DNA of 64,000 nt from Gracilibacillus suaedae (GCF_017599345.1 NZ_JAGFVL010000030.1:29019-93018); one strand, 5' to 3'; shown: positions 17,930 through 27,350, counted from the stretch's first letter. The notes: generated from the letters alone by a model not told the origin. Numbers and translations: made by a program.

Positions 17930-18930
17930 TAGTGATCCCCCTTTTCACCATAGACATAATTATTAATTGTTGAAACATCTGCATACGGTGCGTCCTCAGC
18001 ATATTCTGTCGCATCATTTATTTCTTTTTTTATTTCCGACTCTAAATCGTCATTTATCGTTTCAGTAAGATATCCCTTTTCAAACAAGAAGTTTTTGAAA
18101 CGTTCTAAACCATCTTTTGATTTTTCGTTCGTTACCTCATCTTTTGTTCGATAAGTCATGTCATCATCATCACTGGAATGAGGTGTTAAACGATAGGACA
18201 CGGCTTCAATCAATGTAGCCCCTTCTCCATTTAAAGCACGTTCATGTGCTTCTTTTACTGCTTCATATACTTCGATCGCTTCATTTCCATCGACTTTAAT
18301 TCCTTTTATCCCATAGCCAATAGCCCGGTCCGAAATATTTTCACATGCTACTTGTTTATTTAGAGGTACACTAATGGCATACTTGTTATTTTCCACCATA
18401 AAAATAACAGGTAATTTGTGAACACCAGCAAAATTCAATCCTTCATGAAAGTCACCTTGATTCGAAGAGCCTTCCCCTAAAGTGACAAACGATACCGCAG
18501 GGTTATTTTCCATTTTTGCAGCTAAGGCAAAACCTGCAGCATGAGGTACTTGAGTCGTTACAGGGGAAGAGCCAGTAACAATACGGTTCTTTTTCTGGCT
18601 AAAGTGACTTGGCATTTGTCGACCGCCTGAGTTTGGATCTTCACCTTTGGCATACGCCTGTAAAAATATTTCTCTTGTAGTCATACCGAAATGGATGACA
18701 ACACCGAGATCACGGTAATAGGGTAATACGTAGTCCCGCTCTTTGTTCAAGGCAAATGACGCCGCAATCTGCATTACTTCTTGCCCTTGACAGGATACAA
18801 CAAACGGAATACTTCCCGAACGATTTAATAACCACATTCTTTCATCAATTCTTCTTGCTAATAACATCTCACGATACATTGCCAGTAAGGTATCTTTATC
18901 GTTTTCTAATGCATAATTTTGATTAACCAT
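17929..18930 (-). CDS. bkdAA: Branched-chain 2-oxo acid dehydrogenase E1 alpha
   Basis: Alpha subunit that binds thiamine diphosphate: GEGSSNQGDFHEG runs to VENN (about 150-182), the GDG-NN motif with Glu in the middle position as in Bacillus homologues. The conserved loop RLTPHSSDDDDMTYR lies at about 257-271. 333 residues. Overlaps the end of lpdV by eight bases and bkdAB by one, showing a tightly coupled operon. Confidence 0.95.
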   Translation of the reverse strand: MVNQNYALENDKDTLLAMYREMLLARRIDERMWLLNRSGSIPFVVSCQGQEVMQIAASFALNKERDYVLPYYRDLGVVIHFGMTTREIFLQAYAKGEDPNSGGRQMPSHFSQKKNRIVTGSSPVTTQVPHAAGFALAAKMENNPAVSFVTLGEGSSNQGDFHEGLNFAGVHKLPVIFMVENNKYAISVPLNKQVACENISDRAIGYGIKGIKVDGNEAIEVYEAVKEAHERALNGEGATLIEAVSYRLTPHSSDDDDMTYRTKDEVTNEKSKDGLERFKNFLFEKGYLTETINDDLESEIKKEINDATEYAEDAPYADVSTINNYVYGEKGDH

Positions 18931-20347
18931 GAATTTTCCTCCCCTCGACTGCTAATGCAGCCTCTCCAATAATTTCACTTAAAGATGGATGCGGATAGAC
19001 GACCTCAGATAATTCTAAAGCCGAACCATCGAAATATTTGGCAGTACTTGCTTGTCCAATTAATTCTGTTACTTGCTCTCCAATCATGTGGATACCTAAA
19101 ATATCATTTGTTTGCTTATCTATAATTATTTTGGTAAAACCTTCTGTATGACCATTCACATGCGCTTTTCCAATTGCCTGAAGTGATACTTTTTCGACAC
19201 GATAGTCATATCCTTTGTGTTTTACTTCGGCTTCTGTATAGCCAACCATCGCTATTTCAGGACTTCCGTAAATACATGACGGAATTTCCTGTTGACTTAT
19301 GGAGCTGCTTCTAATTCCCGCAATATGTTCGACTGCTTTCTTTCCTTCATAAGTCGCAACATGTGCAAGCTGTTTACCTCCATTTACATCACCAATTGCA
19401 TAAATGTGGCTCTCTTTAGTTTGAAAATGTTCATTGACCTCAATAAACCCTTTTGGATCAAGTTGGATGTCTGTGTTTTCTATTCCAATTTTTTTAGTAT
19501 TTGCTTGTCTTCCCACTGCAATCAGTAATTTTTCGGCTGATATATTATGTATTTCATGTTTTTGTTGATATCTTACTTGTATTTCAGGCCCTATTTCAAA
19601 TGAACCAGGATCTATTTTGGCTTGTTCAAGGATAGTAATTCCTTTCTTTGTTAATATTCGTTTGAATTGTTTCACAATATCATGATCAAAAGTCGAAAGT
19701 ATCTGATCTTGTGCTTCCATTATTGTTACTTTTACACCCACATCATGTAAGAAAGAAGCCCATTCCAATCCAATAACCCCGCCACCTACAATGATGATCG
19801 ATTTTGGTAATGCACTCATTTCTACTAAGTCATCTGATGTAACGATATGCCTATGATCTATTTCCATATCAGGCAGTATACTTGGTGAAGACCCCGTTGC
19901 GATAATTACGTTTTTAGATACTAATATATCATTTTCTCTTTCATCTCCATATTCTACAGAAATTGACCCAGCAATTGGCGAAAAGATAGAAGGACCTAAT
20001 ATACGACCAAAGCCCTCATATACATCGATTTTATTAGTGTGTACTAAATGTTCGACACCTTGATGTAAAGCGTTGATTACCTTTCCCTTCCGTTCCATTG
20101 CTTTGTCAATATTAAATGTTGGAGCTGTCGTTTCCACTCCAAAATCAGCAGCATTTATTACTTGTTGATAAACGGCAGCACTTTTCAGTAAAGCTTTCGT
20201 GGGAATACATCCTTTGTGTAAACAGGTTCCACCAAGCTTTTCCTTTTCAACAATTGCTGTTGTTAAACCTAATTGAGCAGCTCGGATTGCTGTAACATAG
20301 CCACCTGTGCCACCACCAAGAATAACAAGATCATAATTTAATGCCAT
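18923..20347 (-). CDS. lpdV: Dihydrolipoamide dehydrogenase E3 of the bkd complex
   Basis: FAD/NAD disulfide reductase that reoxidises the lipoyl arm of BkdB. GGGTGGYVTAIRAAQ binds FAD, GGTCLHKGCIP carries the redox cysteines, VGGGVIGLEWASF binds NAD, and HPSLSEIIGEA near the end has the catalytic His-Glu. 474 residues from the ATG at 20347; an ATG nine bases upstream sits too close to the GGAAGG site. Lies between buk and bkdAA as in B. subtilis. Confidence 0.95.
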   Translation of the reverse strand: MALNYDLVILGGGTGGYVTAIRAAQLGLTTAIVEKEKLGGTCLHKGCIPTKALLKSAAVYQQVINAADFGVETTAPTFNIDKAMERKGKVINALHQGVEHLVHTNKIDVYEGFGRILGPSIFSPIAGSISVEYGDERENDILVSKNVIIATGSSPSILPDMEIDHRHIVTSDDLVEMSALPKSIIIVGGGVIGLEWASFLHDVGVKVTIMEAQDQILSTFDHDIVKQFKRILTKKGITILEQAKIDPGSFEIGPEIQVRYQQKHEIHNISAEKLLIAVGRQANTKKIGIENTDIQLDPKGFIEVNEHFQTKESHIYAIGDVNGGKQLAHVATYEGKKAVEHIAGIRSSSISQQEIPSCIYGSPEIAMVGYTEAEVKHKGYDYRVEKVSLQAIGKAHVNGHTEGFTKIIIDKQTNDILGIHMIGEQVTELIGQASTAKYFDGSALELSEVVYPHPSLSEIIGEAALAVEGRKIHG

Positions 20348-20364
20348 ATAAGCCATTCCTTCCT

Positions 20365-21438
20365 TTAATTGTATTGCTTTACTCTCTCTTTTCCCTGTAA
20401 AACTCTTAACGTACCTTGCGCAAGAGCTAACATCACATTTTCACCCGGAAATACATAGGTATCAGCAATCCAGCTTACTTGTTCGATAATTTTTTGATTG
20501 AGATAATCGTATGCAGCTAGATCACCTGTTAGAGCAATTGCATTGACATTGCCAGATACAACCGTGCTCATCTTCCCTATTTCTTTTGCTACCTGGTAGG
20601 CTAAAACATTAAATACTTCCTTCACTTTCTCAGGTTGAGATCTCCATAATATTTTTAAATCAGCACTTCTTTCAATATCCAAATATGCTTTGATTCCACT
20701 TCTGTTTATTAACTGATCTTGTAATGCTACTTTTGACATTCCTGAGTCAAAACTTAATTGTATCAGATCTTTATTAGGTATCGAACCAGCACGCTCAAAT
20801 GAAAATGGACCATCTCCATCAAAACCATTATTAACATCAATTACCTGTCCGTATTGATGTACGCCAACCGTTATGCCACCACCCATATGAGCGATCACTA
20901 AACAAAGATCTTCATATCTTGCATGAAGTTGATTAGCAAGCGATCTTCCAACAGATTTCTGGTTCAAAGCATGAAAAATGCTTTTCCGTTCAATCGAAGG
21001 TACTCCTGTTTTTTTAGCTATCTCCAACATCTCATCCACTACAACTGGATCGACAATATAAGCATTGATATTCCATTCCGTTGCTATGTCATAAGCTAAT
21101 AATGCACCTAGGTTAGAGACATGGGTACCATTTATACTGTTATTTAGATCATCGACCATTTGCTCATTCACCTGATAAGTACCACCTTCAATCGGGCGTA
21201 GTAACCCACCTCTCCCACAAACAGCATCAATTGTTGAAATATCGATACCAATAGATTGGATTCTCTCGATAATATTTTGCTTTCTTTCATTACGTTGCGC
21301 TAATATGTCTTTAGCTAAACTTACATCGGTTAAAACGACCAGCTGTTCATATAAGCACTCATCATTCTCAAATAGTGCAACTTTCGTACTTTCCACCAAA
21401 GGATTGATAACTAAAATGCGATAAATCTTTTTTGTCAT
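20365..21438 (-). CDS. buk: Butyrate (branched-chain fatty acid) kinase
   Basis: ASKHA-fold acyl kinase converting acyl phosphate and ADP to acid and ATP. Motifs: RILVINPLVESTKVALF at the N-terminus, CGRGGLLRPIEGGTYQV, LVIAHMGGGITVG and ALTGDLA. 357 residues, family length. The ATG overlaps the bkdR stop by four bases (ATGA), with GAGGTG before it. Its usual partner phosphotransbutyrylase (ptb) is missing from this operon, which is odd for a functional Ptb-Buk pathway. Confidence 0.93.
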   Translation of the reverse strand: MTKKIYRILVINPLVESTKVALFENDECLYEQLVVLTDVSLAKDILAQRNERKQNIIERIQSIGIDISTIDAVCGRGGLLRPIEGGTYQVNEQMVDDLNNSINGTHVSNLGALLAYDIATEWNINAYIVDPVVVDEMLEIAKKTGVPSIERKSIFHALNQKSVGRSLANQLHARYEDLCLVIAHMGGGITVGVHQYGQVIDVNNGFDGDGPFSFERAGSIPNKDLIQLSFDSGMSKVALQDQLINRSGIKAYLDIERSADLKILWRSQPEKVKEVFNVLAYQVAKEIGKMSTVVSGNVNAIALTGDLAAYDYLNQKIIEQVSWIADTYVFPGENVMLALAQGTLRVLQGKERVKQYN

Positions 21439-23036
21439 GGAGCACCTCGATCAATATTATATTTATCCATCTTATAATATAAATTACGAACAGAAACACC
21501 TAAAGACTTTGCTGTTTTCGTTTTATTAAAATCCTGCTGTTGTAAAGCTAATAAGATATAATCTTTTTCAAACTGATCGATCGCAGTCTGTAACGGCATA
21601 TTAAAGCTAGCTCTCTGTACATGATGGGGTTCTTTTAAATCATTTTTTTTCAATTGCTCTTTTGTAATAACATTTGTAAAAACATCAGCTTCCAACACCA
21701 ATTTCTCTAGTGTCCTTTCTAATTGAGCAATATTACCAGACCACTCACACTTTTTCCAATATTCAATAACTTCCTTGTCTACTTTTGATATATTTGTATG
21801 ATACTGTCTGTTAAGTTTGGCTAAAAGCATATCTACTAGCAAATAAATATCTTCCTGCCTTTCGCTTAATGCTGGCAACGTAATTTGGTAACGTTGAATC
21901 ATATCATACAAAGAATTTTTCCAATGTTCGGAAAGTAAAGCCTGTGAACTTCCAAAAATCACTCGCAATTCATCTGTATTATTTACAAATTCAAATAATT
22001 GTTCTTGCTTTTCTTTTGTGATTATTTCATCCATATAAAAATATACTGTTCCGTTTCTTCCAGATTGCAATACACGTTCCAACTCAGTGCTCAAATTGCT
22101 CGAACTTGCTAATGCAGAAAAGTTACATCTTATAAAAGGGTGTGAATACCTATCACTCAATGCATGGATGACTCTCGCCAGCATATATTTCCCAGTTCCT
22201 TTTTCCCCTCTAATTAGTATAGGAGTTCTCATCTTTGCATATAGCTTGGCGTGTTCGCGTGCAATATTGATTGCTGGCGATTTTCCAATAATATCGTCTA
22301 TTCGGTAGGTCTTTTCTAACTTTCTTATGATTTTTTTTGCGAATTGCAGTTCTTGTTCGCTATCCATTAACTTATCTGCATTTAAAAACTGCACACAACC
22401 GATTAACTTCCCATTTCTTTGAATTGGCTTACTAATTATCTCAATGTGATTGGACATAATCTTATTATCCTGAAATGTTTCCCTGATTTCTCGTCTAGTT
22501 TTCATCGCTATTTCAGCCAATCTATGTACCCATTTGTCAGCATGTCGACTGATTGTTCGTAATTCATTCCACCAACAATCACTACTTAACCATTCACTAT
22601 GATCTACAAGTACAACACGAAATTTTGTATAGCTATTTCGTAACTCCCGCAACACTCCTTCAACTAAATCAATATTCGTTAATTGACTGACACGTTCATG
22701 GAATCTAGTTAAAGGTTCGACCAGAAGGATAACTCCAAGCAATTCTCCTTGCTCACTTAAATAAGGGCTATACCGCGTCACAACTTGTTTGCCATTTTTT
22801 TTGATGACATCGCATTTTTCCAAAGGATCATGCATTTGCTTTACGTCAATTGTAGTAGCATTCTCAAGTAATTCATTAATAGAAATATTGCTTATATCCC
22901 CATTCAAATAAAGTATATCTTGAGCTGACTTGTTTAGATAACTTATGTTGTCATTTTTATCTACTAATAATAAGCCAACTGGTAAGTTATGAAATAAATG
23001 GTCATATCTATCCAACATGTTTGCAGTTATTTTCAT
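21435..23036 (-). CDS. bkdR: BkdR-like PAS/AAA/Fis regulator without GAFTGA motif
   Basis: Regulator of the bkd operon. PAS domain at about 1-110 (GLLLVDKNDNISYLNKSAQ), a linker or second sensor domain (110-240), an AAA+ domain (250-460) with Walker A GEKGTGKYMLARVIH and Walker B-like VYFYMDEI, and a C-terminal Fis helix-turn-helix (NKTKTAKSLGVSVRNLYYKM). 533 residues against about 690 in B. subtilis. Between Walker A and B, where sigma-54 activators have GAFTGA, this protein reads SALASSSNLSTELERVLQ, so sigma-54 contact is doubtful. Start uncertain: ATG at 23036 follows AAGGTG, another at 23048. Confidence 0.85.
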   Translation of the reverse strand: MKITANMLDRYDHLFHNLPVGLLLVDKNDNISYLNKSAQDILYLNGDISNISINELLENATTIDVKQMHDPLEKCDVIKKNGKQVVTRYSPYLSEQGELLGVILLVEPLTRFHERVSQLTNIDLVEGVLRELRNSYTKFRVVLVDHSEWLSSDCWWNELRTISRHADKWVHRLAEIAMKTRREIRETFQDNKIMSNHIEIISKPIQRNGKLIGCVQFLNADKLMDSEQELQFAKKIIRKLEKTYRIDDIIGKSPAINIAREHAKLYAKMRTPILIRGEKGTGKYMLARVIHALSDRYSHPFIRCNFSALASSSNLSTELERVLQSGRNGTVYFYMDEIITKEKQEQLFEFVNNTDELRVIFGSSQALLSEHWKNSLYDMIQRYQITLPALSERQEDIYLLVDMLLAKLNRQYHTNISKVDKEVIEYWKKCEWSGNIAQLERTLEKLVLEADVFTNVITKEQLKKNDLKEPHHVQRASFNMPLQTAIDQFEKDYILLALQQQDFNKTKTAKSLGVSVRNLYYKMDKYNIDRGAP

Positions 23037-23077
23037 CACACCTTGCATTATTTTTCATACTCTTATAATAAAACTTC

Positions 23078-23095
23078 TTGCAAAACTTTGCAAGG
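23078..23095. promoter_or_regulatory. 18-bp palindrome upstream of bkdR (possible operator)
   Basis: CTTGCAAAACTTTGCAAG has perfect 8-base arms around two central bases. It is 42 bases before the bkdR start, in the promoter interval. It may be the operator for BkdR or another regulator; TATAAG on the minus strand lies just downstream. Confidence 0.45.
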
Positions 23096-23141
23096 ATAGA
23101 TAATTTCTTTTATTGTCGTTATTTGCTATAATGAAGTGATA

Positions 23142-23265
23142 GTCTAACAATGTGGAGGATTTAACCTCCACTGATGGTTAGCGAAACTTATCGTCCGTTA
23201 TATTATCTCCCACATAGCATATGGAAATTCTGGGATTACGGCCGTTAGCACGTGATGAACATATT
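23142..23265 (+). repeat. Family B intergenic repeat
   Basis: GATAGTCT lead, stem GTGGAGG / CCTCCAC with 6-base loop (23153-23172 region), then TTAGCGAAACTTAT (23179-23191). It separates bkdR from yqzF. Confidence 0.55.
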
Positions 23266-23291
23266 ACTAGCGTGTGGTAGGAGGGAGTATT

Positions 23292-23534
23292 TTGAGAATT
23301 ATTGCGTTATTGCTATTAGCCTTACCTGCTGTATTAGCAACTTACGGTATTAAATTAATGAGAGATGCATTTTTCGGTGAGCTAACAGATATATTTATGC
23401 ACATTATTATCCAGTTTATTGTGGGACTAGGTCTTTTCGCGGGAGGATTATATTTTATCGGTGGATTTATTCTTCACAGAGATCGTAAACGTCAATTAAT
23501 AAAAGGCGGAAAAAATAACAGGTATTCCCAATGA
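23292..23534 (+). CDS. yqzF: YqzF, DUF2627 membrane protein
   Basis: 80-residue protein with two or three hydrophobic segments and the family block YGIKLMRD, ending GFILHRDRKRQ. Function unknown. Start is TTG: AGGAGGG lies five bases upstream, and the ATG-less 5' extension is the ribosome site itself. It sits divergent from bkdR, exactly as yqzF in B. subtilis. Its stop codon lies in the loop of the terminator hairpin. Confidence 0.88.
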   Translation: MRIIALLLLALPAVLATYGIKLMRDAFFGELTDIFMHIIIQFIVGLGLFAGGLYFIGGFILHRDRKRQLIKGGKNNRYSQ

Positions 23535-23549
23535 GGAATACCTGTTATT
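23514..23549. terminator. Bidirectional terminator between yqzF and aspartokinase
   Basis: 15-base perfect arms AATAACAGGTATTCC and GGAATACCTGTTATT, 6-base loop containing the yqzF stop. Confidence 0.85.
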
Positions 23550-23553
23550 ATGT

Positions 23554-24900
23554 TTATTCAAAGAAAGTGTTATACAATGCTTTAACTGATTCATTTACCT
23601 TATCTGCCTTTATCCCAAACATCATGGAGACTTCAGAAGAACCTTGATTCATCATCTCAATATTGACATTTGCTTTTGTGAAGGCGTGTGTTGCTTTATC
23701 AGCAAGTCCTACTGTACTATCCATTCCTTCACCTACAACCATAATTAAAGCTAAATCTCGATCCACACTGACGGTATCCGGGTCAAGTTCGTCTTTTATC
23801 CGTGCAATTACACGTTCTTCTTTTTCTTTTGTAAGGCTTGACTCACGGATAATTACCGAAAGATCATCTATTCCAGAAGGAGTATGCTCAAAAGAGATAT
23901 GTTCATCTTCTAAAATAGTTAACAATTTTCGCCCAAAACCTAATTCCCTGTTCATTAGATATTTACTTACATAAATGCTAATAAATCCAGTATCACTAGC
24001 AATACCTACCACAGGATTTGGTTGCGGTTCTTTTTTCGATACAATGATCGTACCCATTCCTTGAGGGTTGTTCGTATTTTTAATACAAACTGGAATATCT
24101 GCTTTAAAGGCAGGGATTAATGCCTCATCATGGAAGACAGAAAAACCAGCATAAGAAAGCTCTCGCATTTCTTTGTATGTTAAAGAAGTGATTTCTTTTG
24201 GATTCTCAACAATCGTCGGGTTTACACAATAAACAGAATCAACATCTGTAAAGTTTTCATAGAGATCTGCTTTCACACCTGCTGCAACGATTGAACCTGT
24301 AATATCTGAACCACCACGAGAAAATGTAATTAATTTACCAGCTTTTGTGTAACCAAAGAATCCTGGAATAACCACTATTTCATCGCGTTCTCTTAATTTA
24401 TACAACCGATCATAACTTTCATCTAAAATTTGCGCACTACCAGGATTGTCGCTTACCAATATACCAGCTTCCCCAGGATTTAAATAGGTTGCCTTAAGTC
24501 CTAATGATTGCAAATAAAAGCTTAAAACCTTTGCTAATGAGTCTTCCCCTGTAGCTTTTAGTGCATCCATTTTTAATGCGACACTATCGTCAGAAGCGAG
24601 AATTCCTTCAACACCATCTCTTATTTCATGGATAATTTGATCCGTTATGTTGAGTTCTTTCGTAATTTCTTGAAAGCGATCTAATACATTTTGTAAATTC
24701 CCTTGATAATCTTGTTTGTTAAAGTATGCTTCCCCTAATTCAATAAGTAAGTCCGTTACTTTAATGTCATCTGAAAATCTTTTTCCTGGTGCGGATACAA
24801 CGATTACTTTACGTTCTTTATCATCTTGAATTATATTTGCTACTTTCTGTAATTGCTCAGCATTAGCTACTGAACTTCCTCCAAATTTAGCTACTTTCAT
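23554..24900 (-). CDS. Aspartokinase (YclM/ThrD class)
   Basis: Phosphorylates aspartate in the first step to Lys, Thr, Met and diaminopimelate. N-terminal kinase signature KFGGSSVANAEQ, then FSRGGSDITGS at about 200, and two C-terminal ACT domains (about 300-448) for allosteric control. 448 residues in a single frame, the longer monofunctional class rather than LysC with internal start. GGAGAGG precedes ATG. No lysine riboswitch is seen in the 190-base leader. Insertion here is not the B. subtilis order. Confidence 0.9.
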   Translation of the reverse strand: MKVAKFGGSSVANAEQLQKVANIIQDDKERKVIVVSAPGKRFSDDIKVTDLLIELGEAYFNKQDYQGNLQNVLDRFQEITKELNITDQIIHEIRDGVEGILASDDSVALKMDALKATGEDSLAKVLSFYLQSLGLKATYLNPGEAGILVSDNPGSAQILDESYDRLYKLRERDEIVVIPGFFGYTKAGKLITFSRGGSDITGSIVAAGVKADLYENFTDVDSVYCVNPTIVENPKEITSLTYKEMRELSYAGFSVFHDEALIPAFKADIPVCIKNTNNPQGMGTIIVSKKEPQPNPVVGIASDTGFISIYVSKYLMNRELGFGRKLLTILEDEHISFEHTPSGIDDLSVIIRESSLTKEKEERVIARIKDELDPDTVSVDRDLALIMVVGEGMDSTVGLADKATHAFTKANVNIEMMNQGSSEVSMMFGIKADKVNESVKALYNTFFE

Positions 24901-25093
24901 GTTTTAACCTCTCCAATAATTATTTTTATGCCAATAAAAATATTATCACACTTTTATCAGAATTGTTAAACAAAAGTAGTGTCTAAACGGGAAAATATTG
25001 GAGTAATTAACCGCTTATATGAATAAGATGAATGACATCTTAAAATTTTGGTTTAAATCAAATCATATAAACAGAGATTGGTATTGGATCTTA

Positions 25094-25690
25094 TTATTTT
25101 GAAATAAACATTTGTGTCCAATAATTCCCTGACCTTACATACCCTACACCAATATGTGTATATTCACCATTTAAAATATTTGCTCGATGACCACTTGAAT
25201 TCATCCAAGCTTGTACGACTTGATATGGTGTTTCCTGTCCTTGCGCAATATTCTCTGCAGCCGAACGATAGTTAATATTAAAATCACTCATCATATTGAA
25301 AGGAGACCCATACGTTGGACTTTGATGACTGAAATAATTATTTTGCTGCATATCCTGTGATTTATAACGGGCAACCCGTGACAATTGCCAGTCCGGCCTT
25401 AGTGGCGATAATCCATATTTTTCTCTCTCTTGATTGGTATATTGAATAACCTGATGCTCAATCGCCTTTATTTCATCCTTGGTTGGGATAGTTACTTTCT
25501 GGTTAGGATAAATTAAATCAGGATTTTCAATTTGTTGATTTGCTTCTATAATTTCAGATAAACCAATTTGATGCTTTTTTGAAATTTTCCATAGACTTTC
25601 GCCAGGCTGTACGATATGAGTTGCGGCAAAGATTGTTTGAACCGGAAACAAAATCATACATAACGAGAACATTACCAATAATTTTTTCAT
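25094..25690 (-). CDS. Secreted LysM and CAP domain protein
   Basis: 198 residues. Signal peptide about 1-23 (cleavage near IFAATH), LysM domain at about 24-69 (HIVQPGESLWKISKKHQI, ending NQKVTIP), then CAP/SCP domain from about 75 (NQEREKYGLSPLRPDWQLSRVA, SHQSPTYGSP, AAENIAQG, WMNSSGHRANIL). The architecture resembles YkwD and SafA-linked CAP proteins of Bacillus, which bind peptidoglycan or the spore surface. Biochemical role unknown. GGAGTTG precedes the ATG. Confidence 0.88.
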   Translation of the reverse strand: MKKLLVMFSLCMILFPVQTIFAATHIVQPGESLWKISKKHQIGLSEIIEANQQIENPDLIYPNQKVTIPTKDEIKAIEHQVIQYTNQEREKYGLSPLRPDWQLSRVARYKSQDMQQNNYFSHQSPTYGSPFNMMSDFNINYRSAAENIAQGQETPYQVVQAWMNSSGHRANILNGEYTHIGVGYVRSGNYWTQMFISK

Positions 25691-25816
25691 AACTACAACT
25701 CCTTGAATTTTTTTCTATATTTCCCCATACAACTGTTAATATTCGCTTAAATAATTGGAAATAACAAAGGGATCATGATAAAGTATCAATAGGTTGAAAA
25801 GGGTGGAGGGTTAGAC

Positions 25817-26929
25817 TTGAATTGGAGATTTTGGGAAAACATTACTTATGATGATTATGTTAACATCGCCATAAGTATAGGAATCGTATTAATTGCATTT
25901 ATCCTAAGAAAACTCTTTATTAAATATATCTTTTACTTATTGTTAAAGTTGGCTAAAAAAGGGAAAAGTGAATTTTTAAATTACGCATTAACAGCATTTG
26001 AAAAACCATTGCGTATGTTAATCATAATTATCGGCGTATATATTGCAATCAATTATTTTCCGTATTTAGATCAAAGAAACGAGTTATTTAGGCAGATAAT
26101 AAGAGTGAGTTTTATTTTTTCGATAACTTGGGGCTTGTACAATTTATCTTCGAGTTCTTCGCTACTTTTTATGAAGATAAATGATAGTCTGAATTTTAAT
26201 ATTGACCAAATTTTAATACCATTTTTATCGAAAGCCGTACGCGTAATCATCATTGCCATTAGTTTTAGTATTATTGCTCAGGAATTTGGTTATGAGATAA
26301 GTGGTTTTGTTGCTGGACTCGGCCTTGGTGGTTTAGCTTTTGCATTAGCCGCACAGGAAGTGATTAAAAATTTATTTGGTGGAATTGTAATTATTACAGA
26401 AAAACCATTTTCTATTGGTGATTGGATTCAGACACCTAGTATTGAAGGAACCGTAGAAGATATTAACTTCAGAAGTACGATCATTCGGACATTTGCTGAT
26501 TCTGTAATTACGATACCAAATTCCACGTTGTCAAATGAACCAATTACAAACTGGAGTGAAATGGGAAAAAGGCGAATTTTCTTTCATTTAGGTGTGGAAT
26601 ATGGTACGACTAAAGAGCAGCTCGAAGAAGTGATCAAACAAATTAGAACCTATTTAGAAAATAATGAAGATATTCATCCTGAAACCATTTTTGTACGTTT
26701 TTCCGAGTATAATGATAGCAGCTTAGATATCATGCTTTATTTCTTTACCCATACAATTGTATGGGAAGAATATTTAAAAATAAAAGAAGACGTGAATTTT
26801 AAAATTATGGAAATATTAGAAGAACAAAAGGTTTCAGTCGCTTTCCCTTCCCGTTCGCTTTATTTAGATCAGGAAAGCCACGAATTTATGAAGAACTTTC
26901 GTAAGAACACCGATCGAGACGCTAAGTAG
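25817..26929 (+). CDS. Small-conductance mechanosensitive channel (MscS family)
   Basis: 370 residues: about four N-terminal membrane helices, the pore helix rich in Gly and Ala (GFVAGLGLGGLAFALAAQEVIKN at about 168-190), the beta domain (GDWIQTPSIEGTVEDINFRSTIIRT) and the mixed C-terminal vestibule. An osmotic safety valve; useful to a salt-tolerant cell. Start is TTG with GGTGGAGGG upstream. Not a neighbour of spo0A in B. subtilis, so this gene and the CAP and aspartokinase genes form a locally rearranged segment. Confidence 0.9.
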   Translation: MNWRFWENITYDDYVNIAISIGIVLIAFILRKLFIKYIFYLLLKLAKKGKSEFLNYALTAFEKPLRMLIIIIGVYIAINYFPYLDQRNELFRQIIRVSFIFSITWGLYNLSSSSSLLFMKINDSLNFNIDQILIPFLSKAVRVIIIAISFSIIAQEFGYEISGFVAGLGLGGLAFALAAQEVIKNLFGGIVIITEKPFSIGDWIQTPSIEGTVEDINFRSTIIRTFADSVITIPNSTLSNEPITNWSEMGKRRIFFHLGVEYGTTKEQLEEVIKQIRTYLENNEDIHPETIFVRFSEYNDSSLDIMLYFFTHTIVWEEYLKIKEDVNFKIMEILEEQKVSVAFPSRSLYLDQESHEFMKNFRKNTDRDAK

Positions 26930-26934
26930 AAACA

Positions 26935-27330
26935 AACTGCGAAATTGTAAAAATATATGGAGTGAGGCTTTCCTCCATAGGGAGTACTGAAATACCGCTC
27001 CGGCAAAATACTCCGCTTTCTGTCGGGCGGTTTTTAGCGAACTTTGCAAAGTGGATCTTTAGCTCTCGCTGTCCCACAGGAGTCTCCGTATTCTGCCTGC
27101 GCTACTTTTACTTTTCTGACTGTTGTAACAATAGAACACTTGGGTTGGAATTCTTAGGATTTCCTGTCACTTATTCAGAACACGATTCTAACCTGTGAAA
27201 AAATGCGACACTCCTGAAGCCGTGCCCCGAAAAGGGAGTATTTTTCCGTAGCGACGATCATCCACTCATCTAAATTCAGTACAGAAGAGAGCAAATCCTT
27301 GGCACGTTCTTCGTAGTTTATGTATTTTCT
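26935..27330. repeat. Family A palindromic element, two modules
   Basis: No gene. Starts ACAAACTGCGAAATTG and ends GTTCTTCGTAGTTTATG, terminal inverted repeats of about 12 bases. Module 1 (about 26993-27110) runs from CGCTCCGGCAAAATACTCC to GGAGTCTCCGTATTCTGCC; module 2 (about 27197-27262) from GAAAAAATGCGACACTCC to GGGAGTATTTTTCCG. A tail with GAGAGCAAATCC follows. The same order of parts is at 40465-40945. Confidence 0.65.
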
Positions 27331-27350
27331 CGATCATAATTATATCTTTA

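Noticed and set aside
24901..25093. Lysine riboswitch or T-box in front of aspartokinase
   Set aside because: No L-box or T-box conserved sequence on the minus strand, only a possible sigma-A promoter.
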